A DNA stretch of 64,000 nucleotides, from assembly GCF_010015445.1 (NCBI RefSeq), contig NC_053116.1, positions 31,150,785 to 31,214,784 of the forward strand, read 5' to 3'. Positions 43,976 to 56,618 of this stretch are shown in pieces. Origin of the DNA: Perca fluviatilis. Taxonomy: Eukaryota; Chordata; Actinopteri; Perciformes; Percidae. How positions within the stretch are numbered: position 1 is the first letter of the stretch; each line of letters opens with the position of its first letter. The notes beneath the pieces are model-generated. The model searched no databases. It had not been told where the DNA came from and saw nothing but the letters and a program-made list of their open reading frames with translations. Made by a program: the position numbers and the translations under genes.

Positions 43976-45026
43976 TAGAAGTTACAGTAATATTAAAGGA
44001 ATGTAACTGTGTTTTCTGTACAGGGTCATAATGTATCTCATTGAGGATGAATGCAGGTTGAAGGAAGGTCGCACCCTGAGTTGGCTTGTTGCCTGCTTCT
44101 ACAGTTGCAATTCTAAGTACCATATGAATAGAAATAGAATAGAGTTGAATAGAGTGTTGCTGTGATTATCTAATATGAAACACAACATATGGCCTATGAG
44201 CAGGGTTCAAAACTAACTTTTTCGTCCATCAACCAAATGGCTATTGAATGTTCAAATTTTACCAGCCACTCAATATATTACTATTGTTTTTTGGCAAATC
44301 TACCAGCCACTGGTACATTTAGCTAATTGTGTACCCTGCATATACGTCCTTGATCAACATACAGTGAGTCAACACCGTTAAAAGGGAATTATGCGACAGT
44401 AAAGATGGGCAATATTGCAGTGATTTGGTTATTTACTGGAAGCTGGTAGAGTTTTCTGTCATTAGCAGAGCTCTGAGACTCAATCAAGCTATATACAGCA
44501 GCTTTTAAAAGCAAAAGTCAGAGTCTTTGAGCTTTTGTGTAACTTGGGGTGCAGTGGTGTTGTAAATACAAAATAAGTGAAACCTAAAGTTTAATGACTG
44601 AGCGTTTCAGCTTTCATTGATACCATTAAAAATGATGCACAATGAAAATGAAGCTAAAACATATCTTACAGACTTGCAGCGCAGTTTGATAAACTAAAAA
44701 GAACAGTGTAAATTAAACATTGGAGCAGGATTCCAGTGACTGAGTATCTTTTCCGTTTAACATTTAGCCCACTTCCAGATCAGCAACGTAGAGTATAACA
44801 ATGTAGGTCACATGGCGATGTAGATACACAAGGCTACCTTGTTTTTTTCTCTCAGAATTTGCATTTCTCCTGGCTGATTTTCATTTACTTTTACATGCAT
44901 TGGCATTCACAAGTAAACCCAACAGACTTGCTAGGGTTGCTCTCTTCGTAGACATTTCATGTCGCTTGCTGTGCCTGACCCACATAGAAAAGGAGACCTG
45001 TGTACTTCATAAATGTATAGTCTTGT

Positions 45027-45345
45027 TTAATTCAATTCAATTCAGTTTTATTTATAATATAAATGACTTCATAACAAGTCATCTCAAGACACTTAGATAG
45101 AATATACCCTACTCTTTAATTTACAAAGACCCAACAATGTCCCACGAGCAAGCATTTGGTGCAACATTGGCGAGGCATAGTAGGGCATAGCGGGGCGTTG
45201 CGGAGCATAGTAGGGCACAGCAGGGCGTCGAGTGAGACCATGGCAGCTGCCACCATGATTTAAGTGCAACCACAATCCAAGGAAAACTGCGAGGTGAGAA
45301 AACATAAGGACTCTGGGGAATAAGCTCCCCGGACATAAGTTTTCC
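45027..45345 (+). repeat. common teleost interspersed repeat (TTCAATTCAATTCAG)
   Basis: Starts TTCAATTCAATTCAGTTTTA and includes TCTCAAGACACTTAGATAG and CAAAGACCCAACAATG. It carries a short GC-rich minisatellite (GCATAGTAGGGC units, about 45172-45230). No coding content. Confidence 0.5.
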
Positions 45346-47580
45346 TTACTTGTCACTCTCTGCAAGTGTGACACTCACTCATATTATTTAAATACCATCG
45401 TCAGCCTCGTACTTGCCTCTGCAAAATAAACAAGGCAGCTTTTATCTCACCAGCAGAGGCTATTTCCTTAGTTGCTTTGTGCGTTTCTATCTACAATTGG
45501 CTCCATTTCAGTGCAGTGTCTTCAGGAATGCACTTTACCCCCTCTGCATAGTGACACCAAATTTGACACCAAGTTTGTAATCCTCAAACCCAAAACGTCG
45601 ATCTTGGACCTAGATCCTAAATTGACTTTTGAATGTCTCCGAATGATTCCTTAACTCTACAGTCTGACCGCGCGTCTGTCCGTGGGAAACTTTCTCCCCA
45701 CACGGGCCCATGTGTGTCTTTGACTGGAACAGCCTGCTCTTGCCAGGCAGCTATGAGTTTATTAATAAATGTTTGGCAGCTACTTTGGTCCCAACCCCCA
45801 ATTCACTCTCCAGTCCCCCCTCACTTATACAAACAAGCCAGAACCCCCCTCTCCCTCTCCCCCCCTCCAAGTACCTGAAATAACATGTGTTTATTTTAGG
45901 CTCAGGGAAGATAACTGACATGTCAGGGTTGCATACTAATAGTGGCAGGGGTTGTAGTTAGAGTGGCAAAAATGTCCTATCATTTTGCACAATAGGAAAT
46001 AAAAATGACTCATCACATGCTTGATTACTCTATTGTGTTTATTTTATGCTATAAAGCTATAGAAAATACTTGTTGCTCCTTTAAAGGATTCAAGAACCAT
46101 CTTGTTGATTAAAAATTGTAATTGCATCCTAATTTTTAAAAGAGGAAATGTGTGAGGGGAAGTCGGAGCAGGACAAGGTTTGCTTGTTCCCAGGGAAACT
46201 AAGGAAAGACCTCAGTGAGATGAAATGAGAAATGGGATGAAAAAAAGAACGAGGGTAGATGCTTTGGTGATGAACGTGGTGTCAGGCTGACCATATCAGA
46301 GAACTGTGTCAGGATGTGCTGGCTCCCACACTGATTGATAGGTGGGAGAGACTGTTGTATTGGTGCAGATCTTCTGCTGTCTGGTGGAAGAGCTCCCTCA
46401 GCGATGTGGAGTTAAGGAGATGTGGTTGGGATCATATCATGGTTTGACCAACGTGTCTTGGGAGCAATGCCTCTATTCTCTGTTCTGCACTCTGTTTTGC
46501 TTTTATAACCCCAGGGACAAAAAATACAAAAATACACCGCATGGCATAGCTCCAAGCTGGAGGGGCTATTTTTGGATCCAGCTATGGGAAAATAACCAAG
46601 TCTGTAATCACTTATACATCTACAGCTCAGTTTCTGTGAATCCCGGTGCTGCTGGTGTGCCGGCTCTTGTAAGTGTTTTACAGGATCAGACAGTGTAAAG
46701 AGCCCACTTTCCACAGAACTAAAGGTCAGTAACACTGGACTTTAACACTGGGGACATTAGATGTGCGCTCATTCATTATGGAAAATGGATAAAGAGCCCC
46801 AGAACCAAAACATAACACTATATCCTGTGCATATCTACTCAAGTACATCTCTTTAATGTTCAACTGGGAGAGACTGCTGCATCCAAAACATTTGTTCCTT
46901 GAAGGCACAGTGCATCCGGTTGTATTCAAGTACCCTGTTTGACCTGTAATTGAACATCCTTGTGGTCATTGGTTGCATCACAAGATTTTGTGTGTTGACT
47001 GATTTTTGACTCTCATTGTGCTACATACTTGGTTAGCACAATTTTTTTTTAATGTGTATTGCATTTTAAGTAGCTGCCCTTAAAGATGCATTATTAAATG
47101 TTTTATTATGAACATTGAATCAGTTACGAATGTGTATACTGTGAAATGTTTTGACCTGAAGAACCTACGGAGAATTAGTATCCAACTCTAAAGGTCAGTA
47201 CTGTTTAACCTCTTTTAGCGAATTGTTTTGGTTTTGCTGCACGTTTAACTAATGTGTGAGTCTCATGGCTCACAGCTAATTTCCATGAAAATTTCATGTT
47301 CACACAGCTGAATGATTGTTAACTTTCTCACAGCAGACTTTTTTTAATTTGTCAAATACCATGGTAACCAATAATATAAAGATGGCTGAATTCCATTTAA
47401 TTGTTCCAGGGTCCTGGTATTGTGCATGCTGGATGTCTGGCTTACTGGGATACCTAAATATAACAAAGCCAATGTCAGTTTCATTTAATTGTTTAGAAAA
47501 ATCGCTCTTGCCAATTTTAGAAAGCCCCCAAAACTGTTTTTGTGTAGATTTTTATTAAATATTTTTTTTTCAGTGAAAGC

Positions 47581-48030
47581 TTAGTCTATAGCCTTGATGT
47601 TCCACTTCCGGGATTGCTCCGTTGCCACTGGAAAATCCGCAGGATTTCACTCACTTAGGCCAGATATCCGCTGTCTTGGGCTTCCTTTGTGTTGGCATTT
47701 TAAACTCCGGTGGATTTATGAGGACTATGGTTAACTACTCCTCAGATCTCTGCAGGGTAAATCCAGACAGCTAGCTAGTCTATCTGTCCAATCTGAGTTT
47801 TCTGTTGCATGACTAAAACAACTTTTAAACGTTCACCAAAATTATAATAAATATTTTTCAGCAGCACCGCAGCTTTTCTCCGTTGCTTAGCACCGCCCAA
47901 GACGATTGTAATTGGTTTAAAGAAATGCCAATAAACCAGCGCACGTCTTACTCCCATCCCCGAATGCTGTGTGGAGTAGCCAGACTCTCCTTCAGTGTGC
48001 TTTGGAGGAGGGTCTGGCAAAGTGAGACTA
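47581..48030 (-). mobile_element. MITE family A, copy 4 with exact 8-bp duplication
   Basis: A 450-bp copy with ends TTAGTCTATAGCC and AAAGTGAGACTA, flanked by GTGAAAGC at 47573-47580 and 48031-48038. The exact 8-bp duplication places this family in the hAT-type group. Confidence 0.88.
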
Positions 48031-48068
48031 GTGAAAGCTATACGTTTTCAGCAGCACCATCTTCAGAA

Positions 48069-48750
48069 TAGAGCTGCAATGATTAGTCCATTAATCGATA
48101 TTAGGGGTGTGAATCTTCAAAGGTCTCACGATTCAATTCGATTACGATTATCCTGTCAACGATTCAAATTGATTCAATATCACGATGTATCACGCGTTAC
48201 CTCCTCCATATTATATATTGCTACACATGGTTTTCCATCGACAAATTCAAGCAGTCAGATATATATAAACTATACATAGATAAAAACTCCCCTTTTATTG
48301 TAGCTGCTCTTAAAAAAAATACACTTCCTGAATATAGCAGAGTCTGAACACAATGGACAACGGACAACAGACAAAAGGCAAAAACAAAAAAAGCATCGAC
48401 CGGAAAATCAACAAGTACCATCAGTAGGCAATAATCGATTATGGTCTGTCACTGCATCGATGCAGAATTGTCCAGGTCCGCATCGCAATGCATCGATATG
48501 TTGATTGTCAGAAAATTAAAAATAGTATTTTTCATTGCTTTTTGTCTATGCATATTTTACATGGTAAAAATGAACTGGTTCCTGCTCTTTTAATGTGAAA
48601 GTGTTCTTGTTGTATTACTCTTCTATGATAGTAAACTGAATATCTTTGGGTTTGGGGCTGTTGGTCATACAAAAAAAACAAATCTGAAGATGTCAATTGA
48701 TCAATTGAGAAAATAATCAATAATGAAAATAATCATTAATTGCAGCCCTA
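48069..48750. mobile_element. nested MITEs: outer TAGAGCTGC element interrupted by family C copy 2
   Basis: The outer ends TAGAGCTGCAATGATTAG and AATTGCAGCCCTA are inverted repeats, with partly matching flanks CTTCAGAA and TTTCAGAT. Inside, 48102-48492 starts TAGGGGTGTGAATC and follows the repeat at 2395 nearly to its end. A fragment of the outer family also occurs at about 49325-49372. Confidence 0.7.
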
Positions 48751-49394
48751 TTTCAGATGTAAGATTTTTATCTTAATTCCGTAATAATGAGCGTCTTCTT
48801 TCAATGTCTAACAGAGACTTTGTGTTTTCATATTCAAAGGTTATAGAGATGTTAGCTGTGTCCCCTCACTATGAAAGTCCCTTCCATGTCCCTTTGTGTA
48901 TGTTTAACAATGGCTTATTTTTAACCTGTTGGGCTGTTAAAAAGTGTAGAGGGGAGAGAAGGGAGGAAGTAGTTGCAGGATAACAGAGGAAGATAATAGC
49001 ATCCTCCTCAACCGTCATCCTTCCTCCGCCTTCCCTATACAGACATACACACTCTTGAGGTTTGTGGTTCTCTGGATCTCCCACTGGAATACCAATAAAT
49101 AGGAATAATGTGTGACATTCACCACCAGACACGCGCCAGACTACACCATTTTCTAAACACAGCCATGCTGAGAAATACAGAAAGAGTTTTGTGGAGCTGA
49201 TAGTCTTAATTAGCTTTGGCAATGGCTTGAAACGGATGTTCATTATTATAAAAAAGTACTAAAGCTTTAACAATTCTGGTTCTAGCGTCCCAAATGTGAA
49301 TATTTGCGGGGTTAATTTGAAGAATATTAGCAAATTAATTGATAGTGAAAATAATAGTTAGTTGCAGCCCTAGTTTGTGCTATTGGGTCTGTAG

Positions 49395-50053
49395 TAGGGT
49401 TGGGTATTGTTTGGGTTTTTTCCATTACCGGTGCTAAAGCGATACTTTTAAAACGGTGCCGGTGCCTGGAAAAAAAAAGAGGAAAAAAAAGAAGGGTACT
49501 AAACAACAGTCAGCGGCATTAAAGAACGGCTTGTTTATTGCTAAGGCCATATGGTCAAAATTAAATGATTTAATAATATAGTAATAACTATAACTTATAA
49601 CAATAATGTATTTCACTAGTAAATTGCTGAATGACAAAAACAACCACCAGATGGGAAAAGGTGTTACAATAACTTTGAATGCACCACGAGGCTACCAGTT
49701 TCAAGTGTGTTGTTTTTCGGCAGCTGCAGACTGTTACGTCCAGCTGTTGGAATCCTCTCCAGTGAAATTCAGTTCCACTGTTTAGCTGTCAGCATTTTAA
49801 CCGTTTTTAATCCAGCTGCTAGCTAACGGTAGGCTAACGTTAGCTGCTGTAGAGTATAGTGTTAACTAGCGTCACGTGCAGCGATGCAGAACTGTTGCCT
49901 CTAACGTCCGTTTTCGGAGCATCAGAGAGCAGCGCAGGCATATCAGTGGCACCGGAATGAGGCACCGAAATCTGCGTTGCTATTCGGTCCGGTAGATACC
50001 GTTCGTTAAGGCACCGGTGCCGTATTAGTCCCGGGTCTTGGTACCCAACACTA
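49395..50053. mobile_element. non-autonomous hAT relative of the 34.5 kb element
   Basis: The ends TAGGGTTGGGTA and TACCCAACACTA match the element at 34467. The 8-bp duplication GTCTGTAG occurs exactly at 49387-49394 and 50054-50061. No hAT motif is readable, and the interior is diverged and shorter. Confidence 0.88.
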
Positions 50054-50061
50054 GTCTGTAG

Positions 50062-51838
50062 AGGGTTGAAATGTAAGGTGAAGCTCATTGTTTCTCATTC
50101 TTGGTCAGATCTAAAGTGATGGATGTGTTGTTCCCTTTGGTTCTCCCTAGTGTTGTTTTCTGGCATTTTATACTCTTTCTGCCAAACACGTTATGTTCTC
50201 TTTTGTTGTTGCCAGCAGCACTCTCTTGTTATTTTAGGCCAAAGAGTGTTTTCTCCATGCTTTTGCTCTGTTCTTTCTTAAGCATATGTTATATCTGTGT
50301 GTCTGGATTTTCTCAAATTAAGTTCAATACTTCCCAAAGTCAACTTCATCCAATTACAGCATTTGTAAGGCAAATGTACATGTCCCTGCAGCTAATATCA
50401 AAGTCTTTCCACCCAGCAAAAAAATAAAAAATGCAAGCATGGAAATGGTGAGAATTTTATGGATGCAACACATGCCTTATCTTTTAAATCACTGATACTT
50501 ATACTGTACCTTAGGGAATTATGACCTATGGGTCGGGCCAAAATCCTGTTTGACGTCACAGCAGCATCTGCAGTCCATTTGACTGGGTGCAATGGCCATT
50601 AAAGCTAAATCTGGTGTAACAAAACAGCAATGTTTGGATTTCCCATCATTCCATGTGAAGACCCATGACCCCATGAGGTCATTGTGACTCTCACAGTGAG
50701 GTATAAGGATGTGGAGGACTGGCCTTTCTTTTTTATTTTTTATTTTAATAGTACATGTACAATACAGGATTTCCATAAAAAGAGAGAAAACACACCCTCC
50801 CTGCCCCAACAGGAGAGCCATACAGGTATATTCGCACCCTTTGTAAAAAATATATATATAAATCAATAAATAAAAAAATTAAAATAAAAACCCAAGATCA
50901 CATTATTAGTATTACTCAAGAGTCATTCCATTCTGTTCTAAGAAATGAAGGAAGGAGTCCCAGATCCTGTAAAATATGTGCTTTAGGACTTTCTCTAAAA
51001 GAATTGGGATCAAGAAGAACAGGATTCAAAGATTACTGATGTACTGGGTTCGGACAGATATTTAGCAATGATGTTTGGGTCAGGCTCGGTCACATCAGCG
51101 CGATAAGGCACTGAATTTTTTTAATTTAAAACAGCTTATTTATGTAGGTAGCCAATGGGCCTGTTTGTTTATGTAGCTGTGACGTATGCTTGTTGCCCCG
51201 TGTGCGCTGATGCGCTCACCTGTTGACATTTACGAATACCTTCCTAAAGTTGCTTAATAAAAGTGGACTTTCCACACAAACAAACGTACATGTGTCATTA
51301 GTATGAGAAAAAACGAGATTTTTAACTGTGTCGGGCTCGGACATAAATATCTTAATGCCTGTCGGGCTCGGGTCGGGTTCGGTTCATGCTCTGTCGGACG
51401 CGGGCCAGGCTCAGACAGAAAAATGCGGCCCGATCCACACTCTAGTATACAATACATGAAAAAAAAACATAGTCATACAATACAGAAGGAGATGGGGGGG
51501 GATTCCAGTGGGCTAGAAGACCAACAATAGTCAATGGTGACCGACTACGACATTTCCAAGTGTACAAAGCACAGCATCAATAACATCTAAAAAAGCAGTA
51601 GAATGACGAAAAAGCTACAAATACTCACAATAAAGTGAAAAGTGACCAGGCATCTCTTCCATCATAACACAAATTTTCCACATCAGCAGCATAGACATCA
51701 TCATTATCCTAATCATCATCATCATCATCATCATCATCCGCATCACCACAAACCACATCATATCGCTTACTAAACTACACACTTTGCCAAGTGAGTTGGG
51801 AGTTACTATTTGTATACAAACATGTATATGTACGTGTG

Positions 51839-51909
<71 letters not shown>

Positions 51910-52045
51910 ATATTTGTATTAATGTATTTCTCCGAATGATTTGTAAATGCGACAGGAAGACGTTTGCTAAATAAGTAAGTTTGTGGTGTCTTGTAATCCC
52001 ATGTGGGATGGGCCAAAATGTTTGGCATGATACAGAAATGAAATA

Positions 52046-52090
<45 letters not shown>

Positions 52091-53105
52091 GTACCTCCTC
52101 CCCCGGCATGAGTTCACTATGGCTGTGGGAATGAAGGAGTGATTGTCCCTGTTACTCTTAATCACAGGGAATCTGAACCTAGGGCCAGAGGGCAAAATCT
52201 GAAATTCAGAGTACTGTGGCCGTACATAAAATGACAGCTGTTCATTAGTAAATAAATTCAAGAATGGATAAAGTGGCGATATTTAAACATTAGTATAGTA
52301 AGTATGAAAGAGTAGAACACTGGCCAAAACAACACTTGTTGTTTTAATGAGATATCTCAAAGCCAGGAAAGCTTTTTCTAAATTATTATATTATCTTTGT
52401 TGTCTGTTGCCAGGAGTGGCAAGACTACTGTACGTCTTTGTTAGCCTCAGAATGAGTCATTGAGAAGTGATGTTCATATTTTATTAGATGAAACATATGT
52501 TTATATGTATATGTTATGGTCACAAATACACTTATTGTATATTTATGTTCTACCTTGCAGCAGGAACACATTGTACAAAGGATCGGGGAAATTATTGGAG
52601 CCACTCTTTCTTTATTTTGAACATCTGGCTTATCAACAAATCCTTAGAAACATATTTGTTTTAGCAGGGGAATGCCATAATACCGCTGACATTGACTTGT
52701 CCTATGATCGTGAGGCATCATGTGAATTTTTGACTCAGGAGATCTGTGTTTAATTTCCTCAGCTGAGGTTTGTCTCCTTTGGAATGCTTCTAAATATAAA
52801 GTGAAGGACCCTGAGGCTCAAACACGGATCTCTCGTTCTAATCAAAACCAGTCAAGATGCACTGATGTACTGTGCAAAGGATATTAAGCCTCCCTCTTTC
52901 CATTAAATAGACAGACGTTTGTTAATTTTGTCAGAATGTCCACGTCTTTGCCTTAAACCCTTGTGAAATAGCAGTTTACCCCAATCACAGGAAGCTGTTT
53001 GAATGTTGTACACATCTTGGCAGCATTTTTTTAGTTCATTCAGTTTGCTTTCAAAACCAATATGACTGGTGATTTCTGCATACAAAAGACACATTCAGTT
53101 TATCT
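50062..53105. other. intergenic repeat-rich DNA
   Basis: Contains an A/T-rich LINE-like stretch (50720-51040), a hAT-type repeat with CGGGCTCGG motifs (about 51045-51445, right end GATCCACACTCTAGTA) and several microsatellites (51714-52090). No gene is supported. Confidence 0.5.
51842..51897 (+). repeat. (AT)n microsatellite
   Basis: About 56 bp of uninterrupted TA repeat with GTATATGTATATATT extensions on the right. Shorter ATC repeats are at 51714-51738 and CTAA repeats at 52043-52090. Confidence 0.95.
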
Positions 53106-53193
53106 GTGTTTTTTGCCCCCAACGGTGCCTTCCAGGCCTTGAAGGCAGCGGTCACAGCGCTGCCTGGAAGGAGCAGTTGGGGGCAAAAAACAC
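53106..53193. repeat. short imperfect hairpin, about 88 bp
   Basis: TGTTTTTTGCCCCCAAC and CCTTCCAGGC on the left pair with GCCTGGAAGG and GTTGGGGGCAAAAAACA on the right, with a small internal mismatch and a loop of about 28 bases. It may be a very small MITE or a structured RNA; no conservation can be tested here. Confidence 0.7.
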
Positions 53194-53874
53194 CATCGAG
53201 CACACATTCATAAGAAACATCACTTACCACTGCTGCAGCTCTTTCAGCCCTCCTCATTCCTCAGCAGTTGGTTTCAGCACCTGGCAGTAGATTTGACAGC
53301 AGATTGAATTACACAGATGACAGGTTATAGAGTCTGATGTGGATTTTTTAAGGCTGACACTCGTGTTAATATTTTTATAATTAAAGCTGCCAATAGTGTA
53401 TGACTTTCTTCTGTATTCTGATGTTTTATTATGCATTATTAAGTTTCCTAGGCATGGTGTACTCGTGGCTCAGTGTTGTTTCTACAGCTGTTAGCAGACA
53501 AGCATTCCTGTTTGACAATGACTGCTTTCAGACCATCTAAACATCACACTGGAGAAAGAAATCAGGACTTAAAGGAATGCGCTGAGATATAATCGGGAGA
53601 TTAATCAACTAACAGAGACACCAACAATTACTCGTGATTTACTTGTAGATCATTGGCTGTGGTGCTGTTCATACCTAAGCAGACCCGATTAACTTATAGT
53701 TAGAAAGTCAGAGGAGGTTTGCAAGATATGCAACTCAATATGGCTGTTTGAAAAATAATAAACTGAAAATACAAGAGAAAAATACTAAGGCTAACTAACT
53801 ACTAACCTAGTACTAACTATTACCATACTTGTAAACGTTCAAACAGGAGGACATAGTGTATTTGTTAGGAACTA

Positions 53875-54066
53875 TTTATTTTTTAAGATGGGCAATTGGG
53901 CCTTCAATTGATACATGACAGTTGTAGATGTGAAGGGAGGGACAGAGAGGGGGTAGACATGCAGCAAAGGGCTGCAGGTCGGATTCGAACTCTGGCTGCT
54001 GCGGTTAGGACTGAGACTTAGTACATTGGGGCGTATGCGTACCAGGTTAGCTACAACGGCGCCCCT
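53875..54066 (-). mobile_element. second copy of the tRNA-derived SINE (older)
   Basis: Same body (GCAGCAAAGGGCTGCAGGTC on the + strand) and a degraded tRNA head on the minus strand with AGAGTTCGAATCC as B box and TAGCTAACCTGGTA as A box. Intergenic, with no clear target duplication. Confidence 0.75.
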
Positions 54067-56180
54067 TCAGATCCAGATTTGGTGCATTTCTGAGTGTTTA
54101 CGGCGGCAGAACGGTGTATGTGGGATTGACTCAAAATAAACTACATGTTCAATGTGCATTGTTGTGAAGTAGAATGTCATCCATTGTGGCTCAGTGATGT
54201 GTTTTTTTTTGTTTTTGTTTTTTTTAAGTTTTGAGTCGTAACACAGATGAATAAGCTATATCAGGTTTTGCATACCCAGGCAATAATCGTTTTGCTTTTC
54301 ATAGGATTTGTTGATAGTGATATTGAAAAATATCGAATAACCCTAGACTTAACCCTTTAAAGTAAATTACATCAGCTGATATTTCACCTTTTAAATGTAG
54401 CTTTCTGTAGGCTACAGGAGAAAGACAGAAACAGCATGCGTAAAAGTGTACTCCACCCATTTAGCATTCCTAAAACATTGTTGGACTCACGACAGAGGGT
54501 ATAAAAGTTGTATCTAAATCGCTGCAGCAGAGTCTGACTTCACACAGCTCCCTCTGGAGCCACAAAAGGCTTTATACAACTATTGTCATATATATGCAGT
54601 AGTACTCCCCAAGACAGACTTTGATGTGTAAAATCGGGTTCCCTTTTAATGGTCATTGGCATGTGTGGGTGATTTTGGTGTTTATGTCCTTATTACTTTA
54701 CAGAATTGAGCTAACCAACAGGACATAAAATTTAAATGAAAACCAGAGGGGCTGGGCAGCGTTAGGGACACACACACAGACTCAACGTGAGGTAGAGTGA
54801 GATAAATGTTGACAGACGACAGTATAGGAGAGAAAAAACAGAGGTTGAGTGGAAAGGCCGTCAAAGAATAGCAAAGAGAGGAAAACAAGAGTGCAGTGAC
54901 GAACCGTGGCCCTGCACCCCGGGCCTTCAATAGGAGCATGGGACCACACATGGCAATAAACAATCAAACAAATCAATAAAAAACATTATCGCCAGGGCCC
55001 TATGTCACTGCAGAGTCTCTGTGGTGATCTGGCAAGTCCACACAGCATTCTGGGATGGGAGAAAAATGTGCTCTGGTTTATTGGAATTTCTTTAAACCAA
55101 TTACAATCGTCTTGGGCGGTGCTAAGTGCTGGACAGAGCCACGGTGCCGCTGCAAAATAGCCTCGGGAAGGAACTTGTTTTGGTGGAACGTGTGTACGTT
55201 CAAAGGTTGTTTTAGTCGTGCAACAGAAAACTCAGATTGGACAGATAGTCTAGCTAGCTGTCTGGATTTACCCTGCAGAGATCTGAGGAGCAGTTAACCA
55301 TAGTCCTCATAAATTTGGCCTAAATGAGGGACATTCAGCGGAATTGTCGGCTGCATCTGAGCAATCCCGGAAGTGGAACGTCGTAGATATAGACCACTGT
55401 TGCCCTAAATGGCCATTCCGGACAACCAGGCACACAAAGTTGGCTATATGCTGTATTACTACATTTAATTCATATGTAAATGTCAACTATTTATAATAAA
55501 AAAGTAAAATGTCTAGAATATTGATTTAGAAATGGAAATTTTTAGGTTCATAAAATTTTGCCTACCCATATTAACGAATATGTAGGATATTACTGCAGAC
55601 ATTTATGTAAACGTTGCAACGTCTGTTGTATAACCATCGCTCTCTGAGCAGATAGAAGCTGGTATTCCTGTTTTCCTCGTGTCCCCCTACGGGGAAAGAA
55701 TGTCTCAGCACAAAAAAGTAATTTATCCAGACGATGAAAACAGACATGCATCTGAACATGGAGAAGATTTTAGACACAAATCAAACACACACTTTGTCAT
55801 GTACACACAGACCCGTACAAATCAACACGCGCAAATATGTGCACAGATTTAGTCTGTGTAAAGTGGGCTTTGTATCATTGACATTCAAAGCCTAAATATT
55901 AACCTAATTCGAACTGTTTGCAAGACATGTTTTGATTTTGCTGGGATTTTTGTGTCTCTGCACCTTCCTCAGTTGCTATTGTCACTTTACTTGCTTTGTT
56001 TTTTTAATATTACTTAGTATTTCATTCAATCTAATGCTCTCGGTCACCTCGATTACTGATTAGAGGGGATGACCCTGAACAAAATAAGGGACAAAGGAAG
56101 TGACAAATGTAGCAACTTTTCCATTTGTATTGTTCCCAGAAAACAAAGACAAACCAAACTACTTGGCTGCAGTTCACATA
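54067..56180. other. intergenic DNA
   Basis: Apart from MITE family A copy 5 (55028-55405) I see AT-rich sequence with short random ORFs only. Confidence 0.55.
55028..55405 (+). mobile_element. MITE family A, copy 5 (5'-truncated)
   Basis: Begins inside the family at TCTGGCAAGTCCACACAG and runs to GTAGATATAGACCA. It includes GAACTTGTTTTGGTGGAACG and the GACAGATAGTCTAGCTAGC block. The left terminus is missing. Confidence 0.8.
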
Positions 56181-56618
56181 GATAGACTGTGCGCTATGCT
56201 CGTTGGTGAGAAAGGCATACAGCGAGCACTGCCAAGGTATTATAATGTCTGAGTGTCCTTGGATTTACAATGTCCTGATGGAGCACAATACATTGCTAGA
56301 GGCAACTGTGTACACAATAGATAGAAAGGCAATCATTGTTTAGTTCTCATTGAATGGAATTGTGATTATAAATAAATGTCTGTTTCTAGGTGTTTGTGAG
56401 TCTGTGTATGGTTGTCGTAGCCAACAAAAACTCAAACTGCAGGCCAAGGGAAAAGATGTCACAGTATTGTGTGAAATGCGCAATAAGTGGCCAGCAACAA
56501 GGATTGGAACACATTTACAAGCAGACGGTTAGCTTAGCTTTGCACACAAAGACTGGAAATAGGAGGAAACGGCTGTTCTGTCCAAAGATAACAAAACCAA
56601 CCTAACAGCTCCTCTTAA

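Larger units (their letters stand above)
42766..47572. other. intergenic DNA with scattered repeats
   Basis: Holds the repeats at 43735 and 45027 and the pair member at 47370-47475. The remaining sequence is AT-rich and the short ORFs show no recognisable protein. Confidence 0.6.

Noticed and set aside
50101..50427. Hydrophobic ORF of 108 residues resembling a small membrane protein
   Set aside because: AT-rich intergenic DNA next to a hAT element gives hydrophobic codons by composition; no family similarity is visible.
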